From the IMG/VR virus record IMGVR_UViG_3300030329_004128, positions 2,796-40,908 of that record: DNA of 38,113 nt; one strand, 5' to 3'. The notes beneath the pieces are model-generated. The model had not been told where the DNA came from. It did no database searches and saw only the letters and a list, made by a program, of their open reading frames with translations. The position numbers were made by a program, and so were the translations under genes. Source of the stretch: a virus. This document shows positions 1-8,700 of this stretch, in pieces (the stretch's first letter is position 1; every line of letters starts with the position of its first letter).

Positions 1-46
1 CCATAATGCATATATAACAGACCAATTGCTTGGTGCAATAGCGTAG
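1..46 (+). CDS. Possible 3' end of an upstream gene (partial)
   Basis: The frame beginning at base 2 is open from the window edge to a TAG at 44-46 and ends in the residues DQLLGAIA. It lies upstream of, and in the same direction as, the run of small plus-strand genes. Only about 14 codons are visible, so coding is a guess based on an open, protein-like frame; the stretch could equally be untranslated leader. Confidence 0.25.
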   Translation, partial: HNAYITDQLLGAIA

Positions 47-64
47 GAGGAACGCTAGGACAAG

Positions 65-99
65 ATAAGATAGGGGAGGTAACACTCCCCTTGTCTTAT
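65..99 (+). other. Strong hairpin just before the ribosome binding site of the first gene
   Basis: GGGGAG (73-78) pairs with CTCCCC (85-90) around a GTAACA loop. The stem continues beyond a small internal loop through ATAAGA (65-70) and TCTTAT (94-99). No T-run follows, so it is not a standard terminator. The AAAGGAG ribosome binding site starts two bases after the stem, so the hairpin could affect translation or mark RNA processing. Two shorter hairpins precede it (21-34 and 40-56). Confidence 0.45.
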
Positions 100-110
100 G
101 AAAGGAGAAT

Positions 111-287
111 ATGAACGAAGAAGATTTATATGAAAGTCTTAAGAATCTAAATCCAGCAAGAGATAAGCTAGGTAAGGATAGAGACTTTCAGCAAAATATA
201 ATGCAATGCATAAGATACTTAGATAATGAAATCAAAGAGATTAAAAGGAGGTTAGATGAAGAAACAAAACGACCCAAAGAAAACTAA
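111..287 (+). CDS. Small hypothetical protein (58 aa)
   Basis: The ATG at 111 follows an AAAGGAG ribosome binding site at 101-107. The product is 58 residues, highly charged and probably helical, beginning MNEEDLYESL and ending in a basic-acidic tail (KRPKEN). No domain is recognised. The last 32 bases overlap the next gene, whose own ribosome binding site (AAAAGGAGG) lies inside this frame; that is typical of compact phage early operons. Function is unknown. Coding is supported by the ribosome binding site, by the continuous same-strand overlapping arrangement and by a protein-like composition. Confidence 0.65.
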   Translation: MNEEDLYESLKNLNPARDKLGKDRDFQQNIMQCIRYLDNEIKEIKRRLDEETKRPKEN

Positions 288-420
288 GCATCATAAAATA
301 TATGAAGATACTAGACCTACTTATATAAGGCATAAAGAAGCTGTAGAATCTATACCCAAAAGATGTTGGTGGATAAGAGACTATTTAAAAGGAATCTATA
401 CTTATAGAGGTAAGAAATGA
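256..420 (+). CDS. Small basic hypothetical protein (54 aa)
   Basis: The ATG at 256 is preceded by a near-consensus AAAAGGAGG (242-250), one of the strongest ribosome binding sites on this strand. The product is 54 residues, lysine-rich at the N-terminus (MKKQNDPKKTKHHK), with a WW pair and several tyrosines in the second half. No family is recognised. It overlaps the preceding gene by 32 bases and ends in an ATGA overlap with the next gene at 417-420, so it sits within a translationally coupled chain. Confidence 0.65.
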   Translation: MKKQNDPKKTKHHKIYEDTRPTYIRHKEAVESIPKRCWWIRDYLKGIYTYRGKK

Positions 421-596
421 GTGTTAAAGAATATATAGGCAAGAATATATTCACTTGTGAAATGTGTAAAAATCAAGAAAAGGAAATGTTCTTGTGGGAA
501 GGTGTTATAACTAAAAAAGTATTGCATATATGTAAAAAATGTGCAAAGAGAGACTCAGGTAAAAAAACTTTAGATAAAATAATGGAGAAAAAATGA
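417..596 (+). CDS. Small zinc-ribbon-like protein (59 aa)
   Basis: This starts in an ATGA overlap with the previous stop and ends in another ATGA overlap at 593-596. The 59-residue product has two CxxC knuckles: CEMC at about residues 14-17 and CKKC at about 39-42. The spacing of roughly 21 residues suits a single zinc ribbon. The segment between them is beta-like and the tail is basic. Such mini zinc ribbons are common in phage early regions, where many act as nucleic-acid or protein-binding adaptors. The specific role here is unknown. Zinc binding is inferred only from the four cysteines. Confidence 0.7.
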   Translation: MSVKEYIGKNIFTCEMCKNQEKEMFLWEGVITKKVLHICKKCAKRDSGKKTLDKIMEKK

Positions 597-805
597 AGAA
601 TAAAAATCAAAAGCTTACGAACAAACAGATAGAATATAATCTATCTAGACTATATCAAGAAGTAGGACAGATAGCTCAAGTTTTAGATAGCATGGGTAGT
701 ATGATGGTAAAATACATAGAATATAAAGGAGATAAGGATGGATTTGCGAAGCATTGTGAGTCTGAAGGAACGAAGGGAAATGATGAGCGTGGAAAGCAAG
801 ATTAA
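593..805 (+). CDS. Small hypothetical protein (70 aa)
   Basis: The start ATG at 593 overlaps the previous stop (ATGA). The 70-residue product has a helical N-terminal half (LSRLYQEVGQIAQVLDSM, about residues 17-34) and a charged, glycine-rich tail. No domain is recognised. Its 3' third is shared with the next gene, which begins at 738 in another frame; the tail is low in complexity, as expected where two frames overlap. It belongs to the coupled cluster of small plus-strand genes. Confidence 0.65.
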   Translation: MKNKNQKLTNKQIEYNLSRLYQEVGQIAQVLDSMGSMMVKYIEYKGDKDGFAKHCESEGTKGNDERGKQD

Positions 806-911
806 AGAATATCAATTTAAGAAGTATAAAAAATGCATTCAATGTCAAGAACCTGTCCCTAGAGCAGTATGTACCATTAGTTGTAGTAATTGTGGATATA
901 CTGACAACTGA
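738..911 (+). CDS. Small zinc-ribbon-like protein (57 aa)
   Basis: The ORF opens at ATG 738, seven bases after AAAGGAG (725-731). It ends at TGA 909-911, giving 57 residues. The C-terminal half carries CIQC at about residues 33-36, then a cysteine at 45, and CSNC at about 49-52, so a zinc ribbon is likely. The overlap with the previous gene is large (68 bases). An alternative start at ATG 783 would reduce this to 23 bases and keep all the cysteines, but the better ribosome binding site favours 738. Function is unknown. Confidence 0.6.
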   Translation: MDLRSIVSLKERREMMSVESKIKEYQFKKYKKCIQCQEPVPRAVCTISCSNCGYTDN

Positions 912-924
912 GACGAAACATTAA

Positions 925-941
925 TTTATCTGGAAGATAAA
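925..941 (+). promoter_or_regulatory. Perfect 7-bp hairpin with GGA loop in the only gap of the plus-strand cluster
   Basis: TTTATCT (925-931) and AGATAAA (935-941) form a perfect stem around the three-base loop GGA. It lies in the 73-base gap before the gene at 985. A TATAAT-like box (963-968) follows, but no convincing -35 box is seen. The gap and hairpin suggest a transcription signal; which polymerase would use it is unknown. Confidence 0.3.
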
Positions 942-984
942 GACTAATATATTGTAAATTATTATAATAAATAAAGGAGCTATA

Positions 985-1224
985 ATGGCTGAAAAGAAAA
1001 AAACTACTAAAAAAAGAGATAAGTGTGTTGATTCTGAGAGAGTATTAACCAGACTTAAAGAGTCTGAAGAAAAGAATAGGATAAAATTTAAAGAATTAAC
1101 TGAAAAAGTACTTCCTATGTATGCACAAATGGAAGACTTAACTAAAAAAGTAATAGCTTTTGACGCTCAAGTTAAGTCAAATGAAAATATATTCACAAGA
1201 ATAAAACAAAGATTAGGGCTTTGA
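985..1224 (+). CDS. Small coiled-coil protein (79 aa)
   Basis: The ATG at 985 follows AAAGGAGC at 973-980. The 79-residue product has a strongly basic start (MAEKKKTTKKRDK) followed by a long amphipathic helical region from about residue 18 to 75, with heptad-like hydrophobic spacing. It is the first gene after the only real gap in this cluster, so it may head its own transcript. The next gene begins two bases after its stop codon. No family is recognised; a coiled-coil assembly or adaptor role is only an inference from composition. Confidence 0.7.
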   Translation: MAEKKKTTKKRDKCVDSERVLTRLKESEEKNRIKFKELTEKVLPMYAQMEDLTKKVIAFDAQVKSNENIFTRIKQRLGL

Positions 1225-1225
1225 T

Positions 1226-1423
1226 ATGTTACTCTCAAAGGCTTATATTAGAAAGCAATTCATAAAATTAGGCATACAAATGAATGATGAGGCCTTAGAA
1301 TTGCTCTGTGAGCAGGTTAAAGCTGACATTAAAAAGTATGCCTTGAATGCTAAAGACTTAGGCTATAAACGCCTAGTAAAAGATAAGGTACCCATAATAA
1401 TTGGAGACTATGAGAATGTCTAA
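1226..1423 (+). CDS. Small helical protein with possible histone fold (65 aa)
   Basis: The ATG at 1226 lies two bases after the previous stop, with AGGGCTT as a plausible ribosome binding site. The 65-residue product starts with a short helix (KAYIRKQFIKLG, about 5-16). A loop (IQMNDEA) follows, then a long helix running to about residue 50, and a short hydrophobic tail (VPIII). This helix-loop-long helix order, with the run EALELL entering the long helix, resembles the first two helices of archaeal-type histone folds. Helix 3 would be missing or very short. The match is by eye and weak; an unrelated helical protein is the alternative. Confidence 0.65.
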   Translation: MLLSKAYIRKQFIKLGIQMNDEALELLCEQVKADIKKYALNAKDLGYKRLVKDKVPIIIGDYENV

Positions 1424-1628
1424 TAATTTGAGTTTAAAAGAAAAGGTAGAAAACTTAGTTTTATTTGCCAATCGCTCAAAAAACCTTGATAATGTCATCG
1501 AAGAAGTGTTAAATTTTGTTAGGAACGAAAACAAAAATGCTATCTTAGAATTCCTAAAAAAGGACAAATATGAAGGCTTCTTCTGCAAAAGGGAAGGGGA
1601 GACGACTACAGAATTATCTGAAAGATAA
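1416..1628 (+). CDS. Small hypothetical protein (70 aa)
   Basis: The frame is open from a TTG at 1401. I prefer the ATG at 1416 because GGAG (1403-1406) is then nine bases upstream; ATG 1410 would leave only three. The product, beginning MSNNLSLKEK, is helical with the segment LDNVIEEVLNFV, and it becomes charged and poor in hydrophobic residues where it overlaps the next gene (1570-1628). No domain is recognised. The overlap of 59 bases with the nuclease gene makes its 3' end the least certain part. Confidence 0.55.
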   Translation: MSNNLSLKEKVENLVLFANRSKNLDNVIEEVLNFVRNENKNAILEFLKKDKYEGFFCKREGETTTELSER

Positions 1629-1929
1629 ACTGTACGAATGTTTTCCTTCTTTAAGAGATGGAGACATTAAAGGAGCAGTAATGGGAGAGTCTGGAGAAGA
1701 CATTAAGCTCTCACCTGCAGCTAAGGATTTAATTCCTTATAGCTTTGAATGTAAAAACCAAGAACGACTGAATATATGGGAGTCATTAAATCAGGCCGAG
1801 GGGAACTCTGACGACAGAACTCCTGTCTTAATATTTAAAAGAAACAGAACTAAAACTTACGCAACAATTGAATTAGATGCGTTTTTAAAACTTATAAGGG
1901 AAAATGATGCGACCAAAGAAAATAAATAA
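1570..1929 (+). CDS. PD-(D/E)XK-type nuclease, putative Holliday-junction resolvase-like
   Basis: The 119-residue product begins with a basic KGRRLQ segment (about 9-14). It carries the core pattern G42-E43-D44-I45, then E60-C61-K62 (an ExK motif), with a conserved-looking W70 and Q75 behind it. This D...ExK spacing is the signature of PD-(D/E)XK phosphodiesterases. Small phage members of this kind usually cut branched or recombining DNA. Metal binding by D44 and E60 and catalysis by K62 are inferred from the family. ATG 1570 is kept because the basic KGRRLQ segment is expected at the N-terminus. It overlaps the preceding gene by 59 bases and the next by about 23. Confidence 0.75.
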   Translation: MKASSAKGKGRRLQNYLKDKLYECFPSLRDGDIKGAVMGESGEDIKLSPAAKDLIPYSFECKNQERLNIWESLNQAEGNSDDRTPVLIFKRNRTKTYATIELDAFLKLIRENDATKENK

Positions 1930-2083
1930 AGCTATAGATGAAGCTAAAGTTAGTATCTGTGCTGAATATGTATCTCTAATATTTGGCAATGAATGCTATG
2001 AAGAGCTAAATCCTAGCGATAAATTCAAACTAGTCAATATGCTAGTAAGAACTAAAAGATTGGAATCAAGATACCAAGCTTAA
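1907..2083 (+). CDS. Small helical hypothetical protein (58 aa)
   Basis: Two adjacent ATGs (1904 and 1907) follow AAGGG at 1896-1900; the spacing favours 1907. The product, MRPKKINKAIDEAKV and onward, has 58 residues, is mostly helical and ends in a basic segment (RTKRLESRYQA). It overlaps the nuclease gene and is the last plus-strand gene before the terminator. No family is recognised. Its coupling to the nuclease suggests shared regulation, but a functional link is only a guess. Confidence 0.65.
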   Translation: MRPKKINKAIDEAKVSICAEYVSLIFGNECYEELNPSDKFKLVNMLVRTKRLESRYQA

Positions 2084-2098
2084 ATATCATATTAATGA

Positions 2099-2158
2099 TA
2101 ACTGTAACGGTGATAATCCCTCCTATTGGAGGGTTATTGCTTTTCAGTTATTTTTTTT
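2099..2158 (+). terminator. Rho-independent terminator closing the plus-strand gene cluster
   Basis: An outer stem TAACTG/CAGTTA (2099-2104 with 2145-2150) encloses an inner stem CCCTCC/GGAGGG (2118-2123 with 2128-2133). The inner stem is extended by ATAA/TTAT with one bulged T and has a TATT loop. Eight T (2151-2158) follow directly. It sits between the converging plus and minus modules. The minus direction lacks a T-run after the hairpin, so termination there is less likely. Confidence 0.8.
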
Positions 2159-2180
2159 ACAATATACTCTTAGGAGAGTT

Positions 2181-5100
2181 CTAGTAATCCTCTAAATCGC
2201 CTACTTCTTTTAAAATATCTTTTATTATTTGTTCGGCCTCAGGATATATAGGAACTGGAAATTTATCAACCATCTTCTTATATTGTTCGTTTAAACCATA
2301 TATCATAGATAATATAAAATCAAATCCCATCATAGGAAGATAACCTAAATGCCATTTTCTAATATAATGAGTTACCTGCCTCTGAATATCTTCATCTTCT
2401 ATAGGCTCATCTGACATAAAAGCACCTCTAGCTAGCATAGCTGGAAATAAGAATATCCAACTTAATAAATCAGAACCAAAGTTTCTAATCTGACCTCCGA
2501 AACCCATCTTTCCATATACAAAATTTGTTAAGAATGGAATTTTAAATGGTCCTCTAACAAACTGGTCCCATAAAGCAGTAGCCAAACCTTGACTCCAGAA
2601 CCAAACTCTAAATGCTTGAAGTTCTGGATGAGTAGCTCTCCTAGCTCTTCCCTTAGTCCTACTTATTCTAGGGTCGAATAAATGACCTAATAATTTTACA
2701 ACAGCTTTCATAGAGAAATTCTGATTTTCTACATCTTCTACATCCTTTAATGATTCGTAAGCCCAGCGAAATCTTCTAGAGTCTTTCCCCCATTTTTGTT
2801 GAGACCAGTATTTAAACTTACCCATAAGATTTCCAAAACCATTCCAATTATATCTTCCAACATCTTGAGTAGATAAACCAAAATTAACAAAATAATTATA
2901 TTCACTTCCTATAGTAATAACCTTTTGTATATCTTCTTCAGCAGTATATTCCCACCAGTGAACATGATTAGGGAGAGCTCCATGTAACCAAGCTCTATTA
3001 ACGCCAATAACAAAACTTATACTTCTAAGAGCAGCTTCAGTATCGCTCATAGTTAAACCAAATTGAAACTTAGTTATTTGTCCATATAATTGGCCTACTG
3101 TCAATGCTAAATCAGAAATAGGACCGCCAACATTCTTTCTAAATTTACTAATAGGGACATCTTTTAATGCAGTTTTAAATACATATTCTTTATTAATTGC
3201 ATATTGAATAAGCTTATTAATGGCAGCTTCTTTTTTCTCTCTTTTAATTCTCTTACGTCTAAAATTAACTCTATCTTCTTCTAGCAATACTAACTTCTCT
3301 ACATTGTCTATAAAAATACTAGATTGCTCTAAAAGAATAGTTACTCTTTCAACGAAATTATCATAAGCATCAAGCTCAGATTTTTTCTTGTTACCTCTTA
3401 CAGTCCTTTTAAAATCAGCCCAAATACTTTTCTTAGTAGCTTCATGAAATAACATCATTTCACCAAGTATTCTGTCGGCTATATCTTGCTCTAATTGTAT
3501 TCCTATTATACCATTAACCATAGCCCTACTAAAAAAGTCTGAAAACTCTGTTATACCAGACCTCTGTATTATAGATTTAATAGCTTCACCTACAGTAATA
3601 TTTCTACCTGGTATCTTAGTAGTACTATTATAATCCTGTAAAGCTTCTTGGAATACATCCTTTCCAAAGTCGTATATATTCTCCATCATAGCAGTCATAT
3701 TAGTTAAGGGACTACCTGCTCCAGATAAATAAACACCAGTGAGCCATCCAGCAAATCTTCTCATATTTTCTTGATGTTCTTTGGCACTTAATGTATATAA
3801 AAAATCAGGAGTAATCGAATTTATAAATCCTGCCTGACCCTCTACAGTCATTCCCATAAATCCTTCAGTTGTAGGGTCTCCAAAAGGAACCTTAAATAGA
3901 TTTATCATAGTTCTTATTACAGCTTCAGATTCAGCAATATCTAAATTATGTGCTAAAGTAGAAGACAAATGGTTTCTTTCTATTGCTGACATTATATGCT
4001 TTAAATAATCATAATAAACACCAACATCATTTCTTCCACTTCTAATATCAAAAGCTCCTGATATTCTTTTAAAGTATTTATTATCTTGAGAGAAAGGAAT
4101 TAAAGAATTAGACTGATAGTCTTTATGATACTTGTCAAAATTATTTCTTATTTCTGATGCATTAGATAACTTATCTTCATGTATTTCCTTTTCTCTAATA
4201 AGCTTCCTTTTAGCAGCGGCAGTTCCTGTATGTTTATCAATTTTATCCTGAAGTGTAGTTATTACATACTCCATATCTTGAATGTACATATCTACCAACA
4301 TCTTATATACATTGGTATCGTAAATAATAGGCCAGTGCCTAGATTTCTTCTCAACTTTTGCACCGTTAGCTATAACGAGTTCATCGCTAATATACATTCC
4401 AAAAGTATCTTTTAATAATTTTATCTTCCTTCTTGATTTATCATCTATAGCTGAAAATATTTTCTTAGCTTGATTACTATTAGGATGAAAGAATAATAAT
4501 TTAATCTGGTCTTCTGTTAAATTCTTAAACTGCTCAGATAACGTACCTATAAGCGTATCTACAGATTCTTGAAACTGCTCAGCCATATATTCAAACACTA
4601 CATTATCTACATTTCTAGCTTGTTCTGCTAAATGCATGAATCTTTTAAAGTCTTTTTTATTTAAAACAACATTCCATTTTCCGTCTTGATATTTAGATAA
4701 AGGGACAGGAGATGAAAAGCCTTTCATTATATCACCCTCTGGATAATCTGCTGGCAATCCTTTCTTCTTCTTCTCTTCATATTCAGCAATAGCTTCAGGT
4801 GTAGGAGGCCATCTTTTAGCATATCCTTCTTCGTTTAACTGCCTTCCCCAATCTTCATGTATCATAAATTGTTGAGTGTCAGGGTCTAAATACATCCACC
4901 CCATCATATACATATGAAACAATCTTTGCATATCTCTATCAGAAGCTCTCCCCTGCCTGACTGCTGTAAAGCTATTGAGATTTTCTAAAATATCATTCAT
5001 TGCCATTTCAGGTATAACTAACTTATCTTCTTTTTTCTTACCTTTATTATATTTTCTAACCCAAGCTTTCAGCTCATCAACATTATCCATAAACATATTT

Positions 5101-5714
5101 ATTCTAGAAGAAACAAATCTAGAGTAATCTCTAACATTTTTAGATAAATCATAAAATGCACCTGTAGGCTCTTCCCATTTCAATGAAGAAGGAGTCTTTA
5201 TAGAAGACCATATGCCTCCAAAATTAGCGTATGCTGCTCTATCAGGATTAACAGCAGTAACAACTCTTAAAGCTTGTGCTAAAAATAATTTTAAAGAACT
5301 CATAGGAAAAAGAGTTAAATCCAATCCTTCTCTAATCTCTAATCCAGTGTCAGGGTCTACTTTTCCAGTCTTCTTTCCAACTTTTAATCCGTGAGGTAAG
5401 TGTGTTAATATAAACTCGTACATCATATCTTCTGATATACTAGTCCCTTGTATGATAGCATATATCTTATGAGCCAAAAGAATTCTTTCAGATTTTTTAC
5501 CATATTTTCTTTCGATAATTTCCATTATCTTTTTGTCTAATAGCTTTTCATCATCAACCGTCTCTCCAATCTTCCACTCTTCTTGAAGGTCCATGCTTAA
5601 TGATTCATTTATATCTAAAAAATTAGACATAGCTTTATAAGCTTCATCAGAAACTCTATCATTATTTTCTAAAGCTAATATATTATCACGTGTTATCTTG
5701 CATTTACCACTCAT
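2181..5714 (-). CDS. Large protein (1177 aa), likely virion-associated partner of the giant protein
   Basis: The start overlaps the stop of the giant gene by one base (TAATG at 5712-5716), with AAGGG about ten bases upstream. An in-frame ATG at 5723 would sit only one base from that ribosome binding site, so 5714 is preferred. The product is largely helical and charged. It includes a KGKKKEDK basic patch (about 220-235), a glycine/serine-containing hydrophobic stretch around LSGAGSPLTNM near residue 665, and a C-terminal region with several hydrophobic helices (for example LLSWIFLFPAMLARG near 1080). No catalytic motif is recognised. Position and coupling suggest co-expression with the giant protein and perhaps co-packaging and ejection with it. 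A polyvalent-protein relationship is possible but not shown. Confidence 0.75.
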   Translation of the reverse strand: MSGKCKITRDNILALENNDRVSDEAYKAMSNFLDINESLSMDLQEEWKIGETVDDEKLLDKKIMEIIERKYGKKSERILLAHKIYAIIQGTSISEDMMYEFILTHLPHGLKVGKKTGKVDPDTGLEIREGLDLTLFPMSSLKLFLAQALRVVTAVNPDRAAYANFGGIWSSIKTPSSLKWEEPTGAFYDLSKNVRDYSRFVSSRINMFMDNVDELKAWVRKYNKGKKKEDKLVIPEMAMNDILENLNSFTAVRQGRASDRDMQRLFHMYMMGWMYLDPDTQQFMIHEDWGRQLNEEGYAKRWPPTPEAIAEYEEKKKKGLPADYPEGDIMKGFSSPVPLSKYQDGKWNVVLNKKDFKRFMHLAEQARNVDNVVFEYMAEQFQESVDTLIGTLSEQFKNLTEDQIKLLFFHPNSNQAKKIFSAIDDKSRRKIKLLKDTFGMYISDELVIANGAKVEKKSRHWPIIYDTNVYKMLVDMYIQDMEYVITTLQDKIDKHTGTAAAKRKLIREKEIHEDKLSNASEIRNNFDKYHKDYQSNSLIPFSQDNKYFKRISGAFDIRSGRNDVGVYYDYLKHIMSAIERNHLSSTLAHNLDIAESEAVIRTMINLFKVPFGDPTTEGFMGMTVEGQAGFINSITPDFLYTLSAKEHQENMRRFAGWLTGVYLSGAGSPLTNMTAMMENIYDFGKDVFQEALQDYNSTTKIPGRNITVGEAIKSIIQRSGITEFSDFFSRAMVNGIIGIQLEQDIADRILGEMMLFHEATKKSIWADFKRTVRGNKKKSELDAYDNFVERVTILLEQSSIFIDNVEKLVLLEEDRVNFRRKRIKREKKEAAINKLIQYAINKEYVFKTALKDVPISKFRKNVGGPISDLALTVGQLYGQITKFQFGLTMSDTEAALRSISFVIGVNRAWLHGALPNHVHWWEYTAEEDIQKVITIGSEYNYFVNFGLSTQDVGRYNWNGFGNLMGKFKYWSQQKWGKDSRRFRWAYESLKDVEDVENQNFSMKAVVKLLGHLFDPRISRTKGRARRATHPELQAFRVWFWSQGLATALWDQFVRGPFKIPFLTNFVYGKMGFGGQIRNFGSDLLSWIFLFPAMLARGAFMSDEPIEDEDIQRQVTHYIRKWHLGYLPMMGFDFILSMIYGLNEQYKKMVDKFPVPIYPEAEQIIKDILKEVGDLEDY

Positions 5715-8700
5715 TAATTGCATGCCCTTCTTTTTATTTCATTCCAAGCAGTAAGATTACCAAGCATACCAGCATTCTTACCTTTTAAATACTTATCTAT
5801 ATTTTTATTATACATTTCATAAAACACATTCAATAAATCAGCATCTAATAAACTGCTTTGTCTATAATCTGAACTAGCATGTGCAATATGTTTAGGGTTC
5901 TTAACATTTATATCTACAACTTGCTGACCTTGAATATTTAAAACTGAAAAGGTATCTATTTTATGCTGTCCCTGAAATCCTCTTAAAAATAACAATGTTG
6001 ATAGAGCCCTAGCTAAAGGAGTTGTTAATGATAAAGGCCTTCCTTTAGCCATTCCAGAATTAGTATAAAACTGCTCAAAAGTTATCACCATGCTTCTAAA
6101 CATATCGTCTAAATCAAAGCTATTATCATCTAGCTGTTTTCCTTGTTCATTTCTTAACTTTAATATACCGTACCATTCTTTAATCAATGACTCAGTATAA
6201 TTTTGAGCTTCCTCTAAAGCATTATCAAAATAGGCATCTCTTTGTTCTTCAGGAACTTTAGCTTTATCCATAATTTTTTTAAGATATCTAGATAAGAATC
6301 TTTGTGAATTTAGCTCTTCCATAGATTCTACAAAAGCTCCTTGATGTACGTTATCATGAATATCAAAAATACTATTTTTAAATCCTTCTATTTCATGTCT
6401 TGCAGCTATCTGGTCTTGTTTCATCTGAGGACTAATAGCTATGCTTTCTATCGGAAGTAATCTACTATTAGCTATGTTAATCTTAATATTGTGCATTTTT
6501 ATAAAAGCTGATAATGGGTCTCCATCTTTATCAATAACATTCATAATACCATTTATTCTATTTGAGCCATCTTTACCTACAAACGATAAGTATCCATTAC
6601 TTTGAATCATCGTATCATCTAAAGAGTAATTCTTTCCAAACTCAAATCCATTTCTAATTCTTCCAGGATTAATATGCTGTTGAAAAATTGGGAATACAAA
6701 ACTATCAAAGAATAATTTATCATTATGATTGCTTAAATCCAAATTTCTCCATTCTCCGTCTTTATTTTTAATTTCAAATAATTGAGAAGCTATTTTCTTT
6801 TGTCCGCTAGGCTGACCACCAACGCCTCTTAATAAAAATCCCCACTCTCCTAATAAATTAAATTCGGCATTATCTACAGATGCTTGTATCCATATTCTCA
6901 AAAAGTCTTCAACAGTACCTTCCCATCCCATACTACCATCATAATATACATTCCAACGTAATTTATCACTAGGCTTTTTAGGTCTTATGACAGCATCAAT
7001 TGCTCCAATTTCAAATGAATCATAAACATTATGCATTATACCATAAGATAAAGCTATATTAGCTATCATTCCTACAGCCTGAGCTCCAACAGTTGAATTA
7101 GCTATTTGATTAAATCTATCATTCTTATCAAGCAAATTAAGCTTAGAGATTCTTTTTTTAATAAATTTTTGAAGGCTAATAGGAGATATATCTTTATCTT
7201 TAGCTATATCAAGCCATACTTGCAATCTATCTCCGCCTAAATATTCTATGTGGACTTCATCACCATCAGCATCCATCTCTAAATAAGCCTTAGCATCTTG
7301 AGGATTAACTTCGATAATCTTAGAGTCTGAATGTACAGATTTAACTCTAACTATCATAGAGCTACCTCTTCCAGTAACAGGGAATCTCTCCATTTTTACA
7401 TAAACATCATTATCTTCTAACCATGCATTTATATCAGATTGAAGTCTGCTACTGCTTCTATCTCCTTTAGGACCAGGATATATACTTCTTATATGTTCAT
7501 CAAAAGGAAGATTAACTTCCCCAATATTATCTTCAAATTCTACTGACCTTTTAAGACCTGTAATATCAGGTCTATATTTATAACGGCCTCCTGTTTGCCC
7601 ATCTAATTGCAATACAGGCCCCATTCCCTTGCTTTGAAGTATATTGTTTAAAAATGGAAAACTTTGAGGGTATAATCCAGAGCCGTTCTTTACATGCTCT
7701 AAAATCATAGGTCCGTAACCGTCTTCATATTCGGACTTGTTAATACTCTTAAGGAGGTCGGCTATCTTTTCACCTGGATGAGATATTATTTTCCCACCTT
7801 CAGATACCTTTACAACAGCTGCATTTAATATTCGCTCTAATCTATTATGCAATTGCCTTAAATAGCCTTCATTAAAGACATCTATTAACTCTTCATTGTT
7901 TTGATAATTATATATCTGAACTCCAGACTTAACCGCTTTATTAGGCTTATCATCATATTTAATCATACCAACAGACGTACCATTTAATTTCAACTTAACA
8001 CCTCCAGGAACAGACTCTCCTCTAGAATGAAAAAGCTCTCTTACCTTAGCTTCATCTTCAGTTAATAACACATCTACCTGTGCTCCGTTAGATACATCTC
8101 TAATATTTCCATTTTTATCTACTCTCCATACGGTTTCCCCTGTATCTTTATCCTTTATCTCCATACCAGGTCTCACGGCAGTTTGAAGATGCTTTACCAT
8201 TACAATATCATCTCCTTCTTTCTGATACATAACTGTCTTAGCAAATTTCATACCTTTTTTTAGTCCAAAGCTCTTATTGTATTCGTTGAAAATATCTCTA
8301 CTGGTCATAGACATTCCATCACCTATATATGTATTTCCAAAAACAGGCATATTCTGAACTAAATCAGTTCTGACCCCGTCATATTCAACATAAAATTTGC
8401 TAGGGTCAAAAAGTGTAACCTCAAAATCCCGCATTGTTTCACTATAATTGACTGGCGTAAATGGTATTTTCAGTCTCTTTAAAACATTTGCAGCTCCATA
8501 CTTCATGAATTGAGGCCACACTTTCTGATAAGCATTATATACAGAAACTGCAGCTGCCATATCTAAATAATCTACAGTACCTTCTCTAATAACTTCTCCT
8601 GTGTCACCAGCTACTTCCATCATATTATCAACAGATTCTAATATAGCTTCTAATTGTTCTTGAGGAATATTCTTATACTGACTCGCCCAGAATTTCCTAA

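Noticed and set aside
963-968. TATAAT as a standard sigma-70 promoter before the gene at 985
   Set aside because: No -35 box is found at 16-18 bases upstream, and such hexamers are frequent in AT-rich DNA.
2166-2179. Hairpin ACTCT-TAGG-AGAGT after the stop of the 1177-residue gene as a terminator
   Set aside because: The stem is only five pairs and is followed on the minus strand by an A-run, not a T-run.
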